A stretch of DNA of 64,000 bases from Campylobacter showae (GTDB taxonomy: Bacteria > Campylobacterota > Campylobacteria > Campylobacterales > Campylobacteraceae): contig NZ_CP012544.1 in the NCBI RefSeq assembly GCF_004803815.1, positions 2,033,888-2,097,887 of the forward strand, written 5' to 3'. The notes under the pieces are model-generated. The model searched no databases and had not been told where the DNA came from. It saw nothing but the letters and a program-made list of their open reading frames with translations. Shown here piece by piece: positions 36,938 to 47,170 of the stretch (position 1 is its first letter; each line of letters starts with the position of its first letter). The position numbers and the translations under genes were made by a program.

Positions 36938-36985
36938 TTTCGCTCCTGCAAAATTAATATTTAGTATTGAAATTAAAGCAAAAAT
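36938..36985 (-). promoter_or_regulatory. Leader motif shared with the MerP-like pair
   Basis: Minus strand: AATTTCA, AAATATTA, a T run and AGGAGCG in the order found before 25685. Candidate operator plus RBS for co-regulation. The remaining 36986-37174 is AT-rich with no gene. Confidence 0.45.
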
Positions 36986-37174
36986 CGACTTAAATAAAGT
37001 ATGAATATTTATGTAATGTTAATTATTTTGTATGAAATTTAGCTCAAATCCTGATATTTCGGTCGTTTGCGTTAAGTGTGTAGAAAAGTAACTTTAACGG
37101 ACTAGAATTATAAATTTAAGTAATCTCGGCTTCATCAAATTTGAGTTTAGCGAAACCGAGGTTAAATTTACAAA

Positions 37175-37346
37175 ATCTCTTTTACTAGCAGCTGCGGCGT
37201 AACGAGTCCGCGAAACGAGTTTTTCGATACCGAAAAAACGAGGTCGATACTCTCGCCCGCATGCGGCTCGCGAGTATCTCGCAAACCGCGCTCTTGCCGC
37301 TGCCGATACTGCCCGTGACGACGACTGCGTGTTTAAATTGCGGCAT
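37175..37346 (-). pseudogene. Chimeric remnant: start of coaE joined to a copy of the recJ 3' end
   Basis: From ATG 37346 the minus strand encodes MPQFKHAVVVTGSIGSGKSA and continues VCEIL, the P-loop start of dephospho-CoA kinase. At 37275 it switches into a 101-bp copy of the recJ tail in a different frame and soon stops. The copy (37175-37275) matches 37945-38045 at 98 of 101 positions. The kinase body is missing. The functional coaE must be elsewhere in the genome. Confidence 0.75.
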
Positions 37347-37566
37347 TTTGCTTTTAAATTCGATATGAAACTAGAGTCATGCCTTAAACAAGACGGCAAA
37401 TATCAAAAATGAATTTTTACAAAATCTTAAATTTATCTCGTAGGTTTTTAAATTTCTATTTTATTTGCGATAAATTACCGTTTTGTGGTGCGATTTGAAA
37501 ATTTATCGCATGACTTTGCCGAATTTAAGCGCAAATTTTAAATGTTAATATTAAATTTAAATTTAT

Positions 37567-37878
37567 TTAGCGCATTCTTCTTGAGAAAAATCGTTTATGG
37601 CGAGAATGCCTGTATACTTCTACTTCTCTACAGTTTACCTTTTTCATTGCCTCTTTTATCGCGTCTGGCGTACCTTCTCTGAGTGCTGCTAGCATGACTT
37701 CGGGCGGCTGTTCTTCACAGACTATCTTTTTCTCTTTATGAATAAACGTGCTAATGATATATAAGATAACGGCGACGATAGCGATAAACGTATAAAATAA
37801 AATCTTTTCGATTACCGACTGGCTAAAAATAGTTTTCTTTTTGCTAGATTTATCTTTTATTTGTTTAGATTTAGCCAT
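37567..37878 (-). CDS. Small single-pass membrane hypothetical protein
   Basis: 103 residues. Lys-rich N-terminus, one membrane segment (about 26-45, ILFYTFIAIVAVILYIISTF), then a tail with two Cys (IVCEEQPPE and KVNCREVEVY) and a basic Arg-rich end. Family not recognised. It lies inside the segment bounded by the recJ-tail repeats, which suggests it arrived with, or was trapped by, that rearrangement. Confidence 0.6.
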   Translation of the reverse strand: MAKSKQIKDKSSKKKTIFSQSVIEKILFYTFIAIVAVILYIISTFIHKEKKIVCEEQPPEVMLAALREGTPDAIKEAMKKVNCREVEVYRHSRHKRFFSRRMR

Positions 37879-37937
37879 AAAATTACCGCCGAAAAATCTC
37901 TAAATTTAATCCAAAATCCAGGTAAAACCAGCCGAAT

Positions 37938-39509
37938 TCACGATATCTCTTTTACCAGTAGTTGCGGCGTAACGAGTCCGCGAAACGAGTTTTTCGATAC
38001 CGAAAAAACGAGGTCGATACTCTCGCCCGCATGCGGCTCGCGAGTGAAGTTAAAAAACAGCGCTTCAAGGCATTTGCCATCTTTTTGCAAGATGAGCTTT
38101 AGGTGATTTTGCTCCCTGCCGATTAGTTTTTTATTTTTGACGACGGCGGATTTGATCTCAAAGAGCGGGCGCGGATTTTTCTGTCCGTAAGGCTCAAAAT
38201 GCTCCAAAATTTCAAGCAGCTCAAAGTCCACCTCGCCCGCCTCTATCTCACCTAGAGGCTCGTCAAACGCGCTAAATTCGTGCAGATCCATCAGCATACA
38301 CGAGCTATTTATCGCGTTTTTAAACGCTTCTAAATTTGCCGGATCTATCACGATGCCAGCCGCTCCCTTGTGCCCGCCGTAGCCTGCGAGTAAATTTTCG
38401 TGGCTAGCGATGAGCGAGAGGATGTCTAGCTTGCCCACGCTTCTAGCGCTGCCTTTGGCGCGATTTTCGTCGATACTAAAGACGATGGCGGGCTTTTTAA
38501 ACTGCTTAGCCAGACGCGATGCGACGATACCGATGACCCCCTCGTGCCAGCCCCTGCCCCACGTCACGATGATGTGCTCGTCCTCGCGCACGTCCTTTAG
38601 CGAGCACTCAAAAAGCGTGCGCTCCTCCTCCTTGCGCGAGTTGTTAAAACTCACGATGGTGTCGAGGCATTCGCAGGCACGGTCTAAGCTTTTAGCGCGC
38701 AAAAACTCAAAAGACACGCTCGCATCGTCCATACGGCCCGATGAGTTTATGAGCGGCGCGATGAGAAAGCTGATATCGTCGCACTCAAATTTATCCTTGC
38801 CGTAAAGCTGCTTTATCGCCGTAAATGCAGGCCTGCGCGAGCTGTTTAGGCGGTTTACGCCAAGCTTAACCAGGATGCGGTTTAGGTCGCGAAGCTCCAT
38901 CATGTCGGCGATTATCGCGATAGCGAGGAGATCGAGAAATTTACCCATATCGTAGTTGATGCGGCACACGTCTTTTAGCGCACCCACTAGATACCACGCG
39001 ACCTGAGCACCGCAAATTTCGACGTTTGGAAAAGGGCAATCCTTTTGCTTCGGGTTTATGATCGCGTAGGCCTCGGGCAGGACGTCGGGCGGCATGTGGT
39101 GATCGGTGATGATGAGATCGATGCCCTTTTGTTTACAAATTTGAGCCGCGTCGTTTGCCGAGATACCGTTATCTACGGTCACGATGAGACTGGCGTCTGC
39201 TATCTCCTCGACGATTTGCGGATTTAGCCCATATCCGTCGCTAAAGCGATTTGGGATACGCACGAAATACTCGCTAACGCCCAAATCATCGAAAAACTCG
39301 GCCATTATGACGCTGGCGATCACGCCGTCCACGTCGTAGTCGCCGACGACGACGATCTTTTCGTTTCGCTCGATCGCGCGTTTTATGCGCTCGGCACCTT
39401 TAAATACGTCCTTTAATGCATCGGGCGTAGGAATTTCTGAAAGTTTTTTGTGAATGTCCTTTTCAAATCTTTGATTCAGTAATTCCTTTATTTTTTCCTT
39501 ATTCAACAT
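37938..39509 (-). CDS. recJ: Single-stranded-DNA exonuclease RecJ
   Basis: 523 residues from ATG 39509 (MLNKEKIKELL), matching the usual campylobacter length; a GTG 18 codons upstream is less likely. DHH-family 5'-3' exonuclease. Motifs: VVGDYDVDGVIASV, ITDHHMPP (DHH), GRGWHEGVIGIVASRL, GYGGHKGAAGI (DHHA1). Acts in recombination and mismatch repair. Translation probably couples to the small ORF overlapping its start. Confidence 0.95.
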   Translation of the reverse strand: MLNKEKIKELLNQRFEKDIHKKLSEIPTPDALKDVFKGAERIKRAIERNEKIVVVGDYDVDGVIASVIMAEFFDDLGVSEYFVRIPNRFSDGYGLNPQIVEEIADASLIVTVDNGISANDAAQICKQKGIDLIITDHHMPPDVLPEAYAIINPKQKDCPFPNVEICGAQVAWYLVGALKDVCRINYDMGKFLDLLAIAIIADMMELRDLNRILVKLGVNRLNSSRRPAFTAIKQLYGKDKFECDDISFLIAPLINSSGRMDDASVSFEFLRAKSLDRACECLDTIVSFNNSRKEEERTLFECSLKDVREDEHIIVTWGRGWHEGVIGIVASRLAKQFKKPAIVFSIDENRAKGSARSVGKLDILSLIASHENLLAGYGGHKGAAGIVIDPANLEAFKNAINSSCMLMDLHEFSAFDEPLGEIEAGEVDFELLEILEHFEPYGQKNPRPLFEIKSAVVKNKKLIGREQNHLKLILQKDGKCLEALFFNFTREPHAGESIDLVFSVSKNSFRGLVTPQLLVKEIS

Positions 39510-39651
39510 CGTTTTGACGGGCTTTTGCGTAAGCCTCGCCGTCAAATTTCGCCGCCTTGCCACCGTTTTTGCCTAAATTTTCGCTCGCCTCTGGAGTTAA
39601 ATTTACCCACGCCGCGCCGCAAAAAAGGCTAAATTTTGGTTCAAATTTCAT
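39499..39651 (-). CDS. Small ORF overlapping the recJ start
   Basis: 50 codons from ATG 39651, preceded by the strong AAGAAGGAAAAAG, and ending 11 bases inside recJ so that its stop and the recJ ATG overlap. RecJ itself has no visible RBS, so this ORF may serve as a translational coupler. The peptide (MKFEPKFSLFCGAAWVNLTP...) matches nothing I know. Confidence 0.5.
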   Translation of the reverse strand: MKFEPKFSLFCGAAWVNLTPEASENLGKNGGKAAKFDGEAYAKARQNDVE

Positions 39652-39741
39652 CTTTTTCCTTCTTTTTTATTTTCTAATGCGCAAATTATAGCTTTTTGAA
39701 ATTTAATTTCTTATAATTTTAAACGAGTCGAAATTATATCT

Positions 39742-39762
39742 AAAATGATATTAATTATTATA
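39742..39762 (+). promoter_or_regulatory. Fur box upstream of the iron transporter operon
   Basis: AATGATATTAATTAT matches 13 of 15 central bases of the Fur consensus AATGATAATCATTAT. It lies 65 bp before the substrate-binding-protein ATG, in an AT-rich promoter region, so iron repression by Fur is likely. Confidence 0.65.
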
Positions 39763-39826
39763 TTTAAACCTAGGTTAAGATGCATTTTTGTATTATTGCG
39801 CCCTCATTTCAACAAAAAGGAACGAT

Positions 39827-40939
39827 ATGAAAAAAACTTTTTTAAAAGCGCTGTTGGTGCTTTTTGCGGTATTTTCGGCAACCCAAGCGGCGGCCGAAAC
39901 TAAGGTCATAAAAGACGTCTTAGGTCGCGAGGTAAAGGTAAATTTGCCCGTTAAACGCATAGCTTTGGGTTTTTACTACACCGACTTTTTAGCCGTCGGC
40001 GGCACTAAGGCTTTAGATAAAGTCGTTGGCTTTTCAAAAGAGGTTTGGACGGACTGGACGCCTGCTAGCTGGGATCTATATAGCAAAGCCCTACCGCAGC
40101 TAAATAAGCTTGCGGACTTCGGCGAGGTAGAGGTCGGTACGTTCTCGGTAGAAAAAGTTATCTCTCTAAAACCCGATTTACTAATACTCGCATCTTGGCA
40201 GTATAACGTGCTAGAGCCTGATTTAAAGCCTTTGGCCGATCTAAATATCCCGATAGTCGTGCTTGATTATAACCGCGAGAAGGTTGAGCTTCACGTAAAA
40301 AGCACTAAAATTTTAGGCGAAATTTTAGGCGAGGAAAAAAGAGCGGACGAGATCTCTAAACTATACGAAGACACCGTAAAAAAAGTGGGTGACCGCATCG
40401 CAAAAGCAAATTTGCCTAAACCTAAAATTTATATAGAATTCGGCCGCGGCGGTCCTGACGACACAGGGATAACCTACGGTAAAGATATGTGGGGTTCACT
40501 GATAGATTTGGCCGGCGGAGATAATATCGCAGCCGATCTAGTCGAGCAGTGGGCACCCATCAACGCCGAGCAAGTCATAGCCGCAAAACCCGACGTTATA
40601 ATGATAGCAGGCCGCGAAACCGAACTAAAAAAAGAACCGACTGCGATGGTAATGGGCATAAATATAGATAAAGCCGAAGCGTTAAAAAGACTGGACGGGT
40701 TTAAAAAACGCGTCGGTTGGTCAGAGCTTCCGGCTATCAAAAATAACCGCCTATACGGCCTGTATATGGGCGCGTCAAGAACGCTTGCGGATATGGCGAT
40801 GGTGCAATATATCGCAAAAGCTTTGTATCCGCAGCTATTTAAAGACGTAGATCCGATAAAGACCTACATTGATTTTCACAAAAAGTACTTGCCTGTCGTT
40901 CCCGTCGGAACTATAGCCATCCAAGCGGACGAAAAATGA
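39827..40939 (+). CDS. Periplasmic iron-siderophore/haem-type substrate-binding protein
   Basis: 370 residues from ATG 39827 (RBS AAAAAGGAACG). Signal peptide MKKTFLKALLVLFAVFSATQAAA. Class III (FecB/BtuF-like) fold: VIKDVLGREVKVNLPVKRIAL, then LKPDLLILASWQYNV, and the second lobe GDNIAADLVEQWAPINAEQVIAAKPDVIMIAG. It delivers an iron chelate to the inner-membrane transporter. The exact ligand is unknown. Overlaps the permease start (ATGA). Confidence 0.9.
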   Translation: MKKTFLKALLVLFAVFSATQAAAETKVIKDVLGREVKVNLPVKRIALGFYYTDFLAVGGTKALDKVVGFSKEVWTDWTPASWDLYSKALPQLNKLADFGEVEVGTFSVEKVISLKPDLLILASWQYNVLEPDLKPLADLNIPIVVLDYNREKVELHVKSTKILGEILGEEKRADEISKLYEDTVKKVGDRIAKANLPKPKIYIEFGRGGPDDTGITYGKDMWGSLIDLAGGDNIAADLVEQWAPINAEQVIAAKPDVIMIAGRETELKKEPTAMVMGINIDKAEALKRLDGFKKRVGWSELPAIKNNRLYGLYMGASRTLADMAMVQYIAKALYPQLFKDVDPIKTYIDFHKKYLPVVPVGTIAIQADEK

Positions 40940-41991
40940 ATAAAATAAGCTCCGAAGAGGTCGTAAAGGCTCATAGAAAGCGCGAATTTAAACGCTTAAT
41001 CATCATCTTGAGCTTTATAGCCGTGGGTCTTGTATCGATGGTGTTTGATATCGGTACCGGGCCTGCGATGCTCTCGCCAAAAGAAGTCGTAGATACGCTT
41101 TTGCAGCCGATTTTAGGCGGCGAGCAGGATAAATTTTTATACCACATCGTTTACGATATCAGGCTTCCCGTAGCGCTTATGGCTTTAGTCGTAGGCGCGG
41201 CTTTGGGAGCGGGCGGCGCAGAGATACAGACGCTTTTAAACAACCCTATGGCAAGCCCCTATACGCTGGGACTTGCCGCGGCGGCAGGGTTTGGCGCATC
41301 GCTGGTGATGGCGTTTGGTTCGTTTGGACTGCCTCAAATTTACGCCGTACCTATCGGTGCATTTATCATGACGATGTTAGCGGCGTCTATACTGTTTTTG
41401 TTTTCGATGATGAGGCGATTTGGGTCGGCTACTTTGGTTTTAGTCGGTATCGCGCTTTTGTTTTTGTTTCAGTCTATGCTCTCTTTGGTGCAGTTTTTGT
41501 CCGCGCCCGAGATTTCGCAGGCGATTTTGTTTTGGCTGTTTGGTAGCCTCCAAAAGGCTAAATGGAGTACGCTGGCCGTCGCTACGGTCGTAACGGTCGT
41601 ATGCATCTCGCTACTGATGCTAAATACTTGGGCGCTAACGGCTTTAAAACTGGGCGAAGAGCGAGCCAAAAGCATGGGCGTAAATTTATCCGCCCTTAGG
41701 ATTAAAATTTTGCTTATAGTTTCGGTTATGACGGCTACGGTTATTAGCTTCGTCGGCGTTATAGGCTTTATCGGCCTGGTCGCTCCGCATATCGCTAGAA
41801 ATTTAGTCGGCGAGGATCAGAGATTTTTCCTGCCCACTACTATCTTCGTCGGCGCAGCATTTTTGTCGATAGCTTCGGTACTTTCTAAGGTTATAAATCC
41901 GGGCGGACTCTTTCCGGTCGGCATCATCACGGCGTTTGTGGGCGTGCCGTTTTTCTTCTGGATCATCCTCTCAAGGAAAAACGTATGCTAG
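40936..41991 (+). CDS. FecCD-family ABC transporter permease
   Basis: 351 residues with about ten membrane helices. Family signatures: DIRLPVALMALVVGAALGAGGAEIQTLLNNPMASPYTLGLAAAAGFGAS and VGVIGFIGLVAPHIARNLVG, the segment that contacts the ATPase. Works with the flanking binding protein and ATPase to import an iron chelate. Overlaps both neighbours. Confidence 0.95.
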   Translation: MNKISSEEVVKAHRKREFKRLIIILSFIAVGLVSMVFDIGTGPAMLSPKEVVDTLLQPILGGEQDKFLYHIVYDIRLPVALMALVVGAALGAGGAEIQTLLNNPMASPYTLGLAAAAGFGASLVMAFGSFGLPQIYAVPIGAFIMTMLAASILFLFSMMRRFGSATLVLVGIALLFLFQSMLSLVQFLSAPEISQAILFWLFGSLQKAKWSTLAVATVVTVVCISLLMLNTWALTALKLGEERAKSMGVNLSALRIKILLIVSVMTATVISFVGVIGFIGLVAPHIARNLVGEDQRFFLPTTIFVGAAFLSIASVLSKVINPGGLFPVGIITAFVGVPFFFWIILSRKNVC

Positions 41992-42758
41992 AGCTTAAGA
42001 ATTTAACGATATACCGCGGCTCGCTTTGCACGGCAGATGCCGTAAATGCTAGCTTTGAAGAAGGCAAGGTTTACTCCGTACTAGGGCCTAACGGCGCAGG
42101 CAAAACTACGCTCATAAGCGCAATTTTCGGCGAGATGGGCTATGAGGGTGAGATTAAATTCGGCGAAGAGAGGTTAAATTTCAAAAACCATTTCTCGTGG
42201 AAAAAGAAAATCGGCTACATGCCGCAAGATAGCTACGTAGACGCTAGTTTAACGGCTCTTGAGGTCGTTTTGCTAGGGCTTATGGATAGTCTTGGGCTTT
42301 ATCTAAAAGACGAGCAAATAAACTCGGCCGTAGAGATAATGAAAAAACTAGGGATTTTACACCTAGCCGGTCGCGACGTGATGCAGCTCTCAGGCGGCCA
42401 GCGCCAGATGGTGATGTTTGCCTCCGTGCTTATCAAAAAGCCTAAAATTTTACTTTTGGACGAGCCTGTTTCGGCTCTTGATATGCACCATCAATGCGTA
42501 CTTTTGGACTGCGTTAGAAAATTTACGCGCGAGCACGGTATAACTACCGTTATGATACTGCACGATTTATCGCTAGCGTCGCAGTTTAGCGACGAGGTGT
42601 TGCTACTGAGCGACGGCAAGATAAAAGCCAAGGGCGAAGCCAAAGAAACCATAACTAAAGAGCTAATACAAGAGCTTTATAAAGTAAACGTAGATATTTT
42701 TTACGACGATGCCGGCGTACCGGCCGTAGTCGCAAAGTCAGCGTTCGGGGTAGAGTAG
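41985..42758 (+). CDS. Iron-chelate ABC transporter ATP-binding protein
   Basis: 257 residues. Walker A GPNGAGKTTLI (about 34-44), Q-loop MPQDS, signature LSGGQRQMVMFASVL, Walker B ILLLDEPVSALD, H-loop ILHDL. FepC/BtuD class. The start overlaps the permease end by seven bases. Confidence 0.95.
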   Translation: MLELKNLTIYRGSLCTADAVNASFEEGKVYSVLGPNGAGKTTLISAIFGEMGYEGEIKFGEERLNFKNHFSWKKKIGYMPQDSYVDASLTALEVVLLGLMDSLGLYLKDEQINSAVEIMKKLGILHLAGRDVMQLSGGQRQMVMFASVLIKKPKILLLDEPVSALDMHHQCVLLDCVRKFTREHGITTVMILHDLSLASQFSDEVLLLSDGKIKAKGEAKETITKELIQELYKVNVDIFYDDAGVPAVVAKSAFGVE

Positions 42759-42761
42759 CGC

Positions 42762-43604
42762 GTGAGGATTTTTATCTTAAGTTGCCTTGCTTACGCAAAG
42801 GGCAACGAGGACTTGCGAAATTTAAGCCGCGCGTTTAGCGACGGCGGCGCACAGTGCGAGATAGTGCCGTGGCAAAATTTAGACGTCGGTTCGCTAGACG
42901 AAGATTCTTTGATTTTGCCGCTTGCGGCTTGGGATTACAGCCTAGACGCGGCTAAATTTTTATCGTTTTTAAGCGAGCTTGAAAAAAGCGGAGCGAAGAT
43001 AATAAACGGCGCCGAGATCGTGCGCTGGAATTTATCGAAAAAATACCTCTTAGAACTTGAAGCCTTAGGACTTCCCGCGATCCCTAGCACGCTTTTAAAC
43101 GGCGATGAAAATATAGAAGAGCTAAGGCGAATTTGCTCGGGCGGCGTGATAAAACCGCTCGTCGGACAGAGCGGCAACGGCGTAGCTAAAATCGACGAAA
43201 TATCAAATTTAAGCGAATATAAAAACGGAGCTTTGCTTCAGCCTTTTATCGAAGAGATCACCGTTAGCGGCGAAATTTGCTTGATATTTTTAGGCGGCGT
43301 TTTTTCTCACGCCGTACGCCGCTCGCCTGCTAGCGAGGATTATAGGGCAAACTCGAATTTCGGTGTTAAGATTAGCTCGGTAGAGCCGACTGCAGCCTTT
43401 CTAAACGTCGCGCGAGACGTTTTAGCTAGGCTTGCCTTTAATCCCGTCTACGCAAGGATAGATCTAATCGGCGCAAAAGATAAAATTTTAATCAACGAAG
43501 TCGAGCTTATCGAGCCTAGCCTTTATTTTAGCTACGGCAAAAACTCTACCGAAAAATTCGTAAAAGTAATCCTGGATAAATTTGTCGCGGAAAAGAAAAT
43601 TTAG
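42762..43604 (+). CDS. ATP-grasp ligase coupled to the iron transporter
   Basis: 280 residues from GTG 42762, three bases after the ATPase stop. ATP-grasp core: GGVIKPLVGQSGNGVAKI (ATP-binding loop), ALLQPFIEEITVSGEICLIFLGGVFSHAVRR, and ILINEVELIEPSLYF with the metal-binding E-x-E/N pattern. It resembles glutathione-synthetase/DcsG-type enzymes that make amide bonds on small molecules. In this operon it may assemble or modify the transported chelator; that is inference. Alternative: an amino-acid ligase unrelated to iron. Confidence 0.8.
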   Translation: MRIFILSCLAYAKGNEDLRNLSRAFSDGGAQCEIVPWQNLDVGSLDEDSLILPLAAWDYSLDAAKFLSFLSELEKSGAKIINGAEIVRWNLSKKYLLELEALGLPAIPSTLLNGDENIEELRRICSGGVIKPLVGQSGNGVAKIDEISNLSEYKNGALLQPFIEEITVSGEICLIFLGGVFSHAVRRSPASEDYRANSNFGVKISSVEPTAAFLNVARDVLARLAFNPVYARIDLIGAKDKILINEVELIEPSLYFSYGKNSTEKFVKVILDKFVAEKKI

Positions 43605-43621
43605 AGCCGATCGGCTCTAAA
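43600..43621. terminator. 22-bp palindromic bidirectional terminator
   Basis: Perfect 11+11 palindrome centred on CCGATCGG between the convergent ATP-grasp and pyrG genes. It includes the ATP-grasp stop codon. Confidence 0.75.
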
Positions 43622-43626
43622 TTTGA

Positions 43627-45309
<1,683 letters not shown>

Positions 45310-45423
45310 TTAGCGAGATTATACCTTATTTAAAATTTATAAACGCTTGAGAGCATAAATAATTTTATAAAATCAAAACTTTAAAATTATATTTTAAGTT
45401 AAATTTCTGTAGTATGTTAAGTT

Positions 45424-45639
45424 ATGATTAAAAAATATATTAAAAATATCTCGTCTTTGTATATAGACGGCTTTAGGAACATGAAGCTCGGAAAGAGCTT
45501 GTGGCTCGTGATAGCTATCAAGCTGCTTATAATGTTCGGGATTTTAAAAGTATTTATCTTTGATGAAAGTTTAAATTCAAAATTTGAGAGCGACGAGGCC
45601 AAAGCGAACTTCGTTATCTCAAATTTGACAAAGGAATAA
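45424..45639 (+). CDS. DUF4492 protein, cytochrome bd operon leader gene
   Basis: 71 residues with one membrane helix (about 25-45, LWLVIAIKLLIMFGILKVFIF). DUF4492 genes recur immediately before cydA in Campylobacterota and Bacteroidota; a role in oxidase assembly is inferred from that. The stop lies one base before the cydA ATG. Confidence 0.85.
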   Translation: MIKKYIKNISSLYIDGFRNMKLGKSLWLVIAIKLLIMFGILKVFIFDESLNSKFESDEAKANFVISNLTKE

Positions 45640-45640
45640 A

Positions 45641-47170
45641 ATGTCTGAAATCGCTTCGGTCGATTGGTCTAGGGCGCAGTTTGCGCTCACCGCCATATAC
45701 CACTTTTTGTTTGTTCCGCTCACGCTGGGACTTAGCTTTATCATCGCCATTATGGAGAGTATCTACGTCAAAACCGGTAACGAGCAGTGGCTAAAAATCA
45801 CCAAATTTTGGCTCAAACTCTTCGGTATAAACTTCGCTATCGGCGTAGCTACCGGTATCATAATGGAATTTGAGTTCGGCACCAACTGGGCGAACTACAG
45901 CTGGTTTGTCGGCGACATCTTCGGCGCACCGCTAGCTATCGAGGGCTTGCTCGCGTTCTTTATGGAGGCGACGTTCTTTGCCGTTATGTTTTTTGGCTGG
46001 GATAAGGTTAGCAAGAAATTTCACCTCATCTCAACCTGGCTCGTGGCTGTCGGTTCAAATTTGAGCGCGCTTTGGATCCTCATCGCAAACGGCTGGATGC
46101 AATATCCGGTGGGTATGAAATTTAACCCCGCAACCGCAAGAATGGAAATGGAAAATTTCTTCGAGGTCGCTCTTAGCCCGGTAGGTATCATCAAATTTTT
46201 ACACACCGTAACTAGCGGCTACGTTGCTAGTGCGCTTTTCGTGATAGGAATTTCAGCGTGGTTTATCCTAAAAGGACGCCACCTAATCATGGCTAAAAAA
46301 TCAATCGTCGTAGCGGCAAGCTTTGGACTCGTTACGTCGCTGTTTTTGATGTTTAGCGGCGACGAGAGCGCATATCAGGTCGCGCGCACCCAGCCTATGA
46401 AACTAGCCGCGATGGAAGGCCTTTATAAAGGCGAACAAAATGCCGGCCTAGTCGCGATGGGCGTACTAGATCCGTCTAAAAAACATGGCGACGGCAAGGA
46501 CGCGTTTTTACTCGAACTAAAAGTGCCTTACGCGCTTGGAATAATGGCTACTAGAAAATTTGATAGCTTTACTCCGGGCATCGAGGATTTAGTCTACGGC
46601 AACGAAGCGCAAAATATAGAGAGCGTCGCAAGCAAGATGGCCAAAGGCTCGCTAGCCGTTAGCGCGCTAGCTAGCTACAACGCCGCTAAAAAATCGGGCG
46701 ATAAAGCCGCGATGGAGCAAGCCGAGCAAACTCTGGCTCAAAATATGAAATTTCTAGGCTACGGATACCTAAAATCCCCGGAAAGCGCCGTGCCGCCGGT
46801 CGGTATTACGTTTTATAGCTTTCACTTAATGGTGGCTCTTGGTACTTACTTTTTGGCTTTATTTTTGGTCGTTACGTATCTTACGATGGCAAACGATATC
46901 GAAAATTTCAAAAAGCTGCTGTGGGCGTGCGTATTTAGTATCCCGCTAGGACTAGTGGCGATCGAGGCGGGCTGGATAGTAGCCGAAGTAGGGCGTCAGC
47001 CGTGGGTCGTGCAAGACCTCATGACCGTGGGCGTGGGAGCTACGAATTTAGCCGACACCAACATCAAAATTTCATTCTGGCTATTTGCCGTTTTATTTAC
47101 GGCGCTTTTGATAGCCGAGATAAAAATCATGCTAAAACAGATAAAAATAGGATTTGAAAACCATGCTTAG
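45641..47170 (+). CDS. cydA: Cytochrome bd quinol oxidase subunit I
   Basis: 509 residues, many membrane helices. WSRAQFALTAIYHFLFVPLTLGLS contains the high-spin haem His. EFGTNWANYSWFVGDIFGAPLAIEGLLAFFMEATF and the later GRQPWVVQDLMTV motif are subunit I hallmarks. The Q-loop is of the short type. High-affinity terminal oxidase for microaerobic respiration (CioA in some campylobacters). Confidence 0.96.
   Translation: MSEIASVDWSRAQFALTAIYHFLFVPLTLGLSFIIAIMESIYVKTGNEQWLKITKFWLKLFGINFAIGVATGIIMEFEFGTNWANYSWFVGDIFGAPLAIEGLLAFFMEATFFAVMFFGWDKVSKKFHLISTWLVAVGSNLSALWILIANGWMQYPVGMKFNPATARMEMENFFEVALSPVGIIKFLHTVTSGYVASALFVIGISAWFILKGRHLIMAKKSIVVAASFGLVTSLFLMFSGDESAYQVARTQPMKLAAMEGLYKGEQNAGLVAMGVLDPSKKHGDGKDAFLLELKVPYALGIMATRKFDSFTPGIEDLVYGNEAQNIESVASKMAKGSLAVSALASYNAAKKSGDKAAMEQAEQTLAQNMKFLGYGYLKSPESAVPPVGITFYSFHLMVALGTYFLALFLVVTYLTMANDIENFKKLLWACVFSIPLGLVAIEAGWIVAEVGRQPWVVQDLMTVGVGATNLADTNIKISFWLFAVLFTALLIAEIKIMLKQIKIGFENHA

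Larger units (their letters stand above)
37175..38045. repeat. 101-bp direct repeats, 770 bp apart
   Basis: Copy 1 is 37175-37275 and copy 2 is 37945-38045 (inside recJ). The three differences lie at the 37186-37192 end. Between them are a 103-residue gene and the truncated coaE start. The structure could allow deletion or amplification by homologous recombination. Confidence 0.85.

Noticed and set aside
37094..37399. 101-codon minus frame over the recJ-tail copy
   Set aside because: It runs in a frame unrelated to either RecJ or CoaE; the remnant explains the sequence better.
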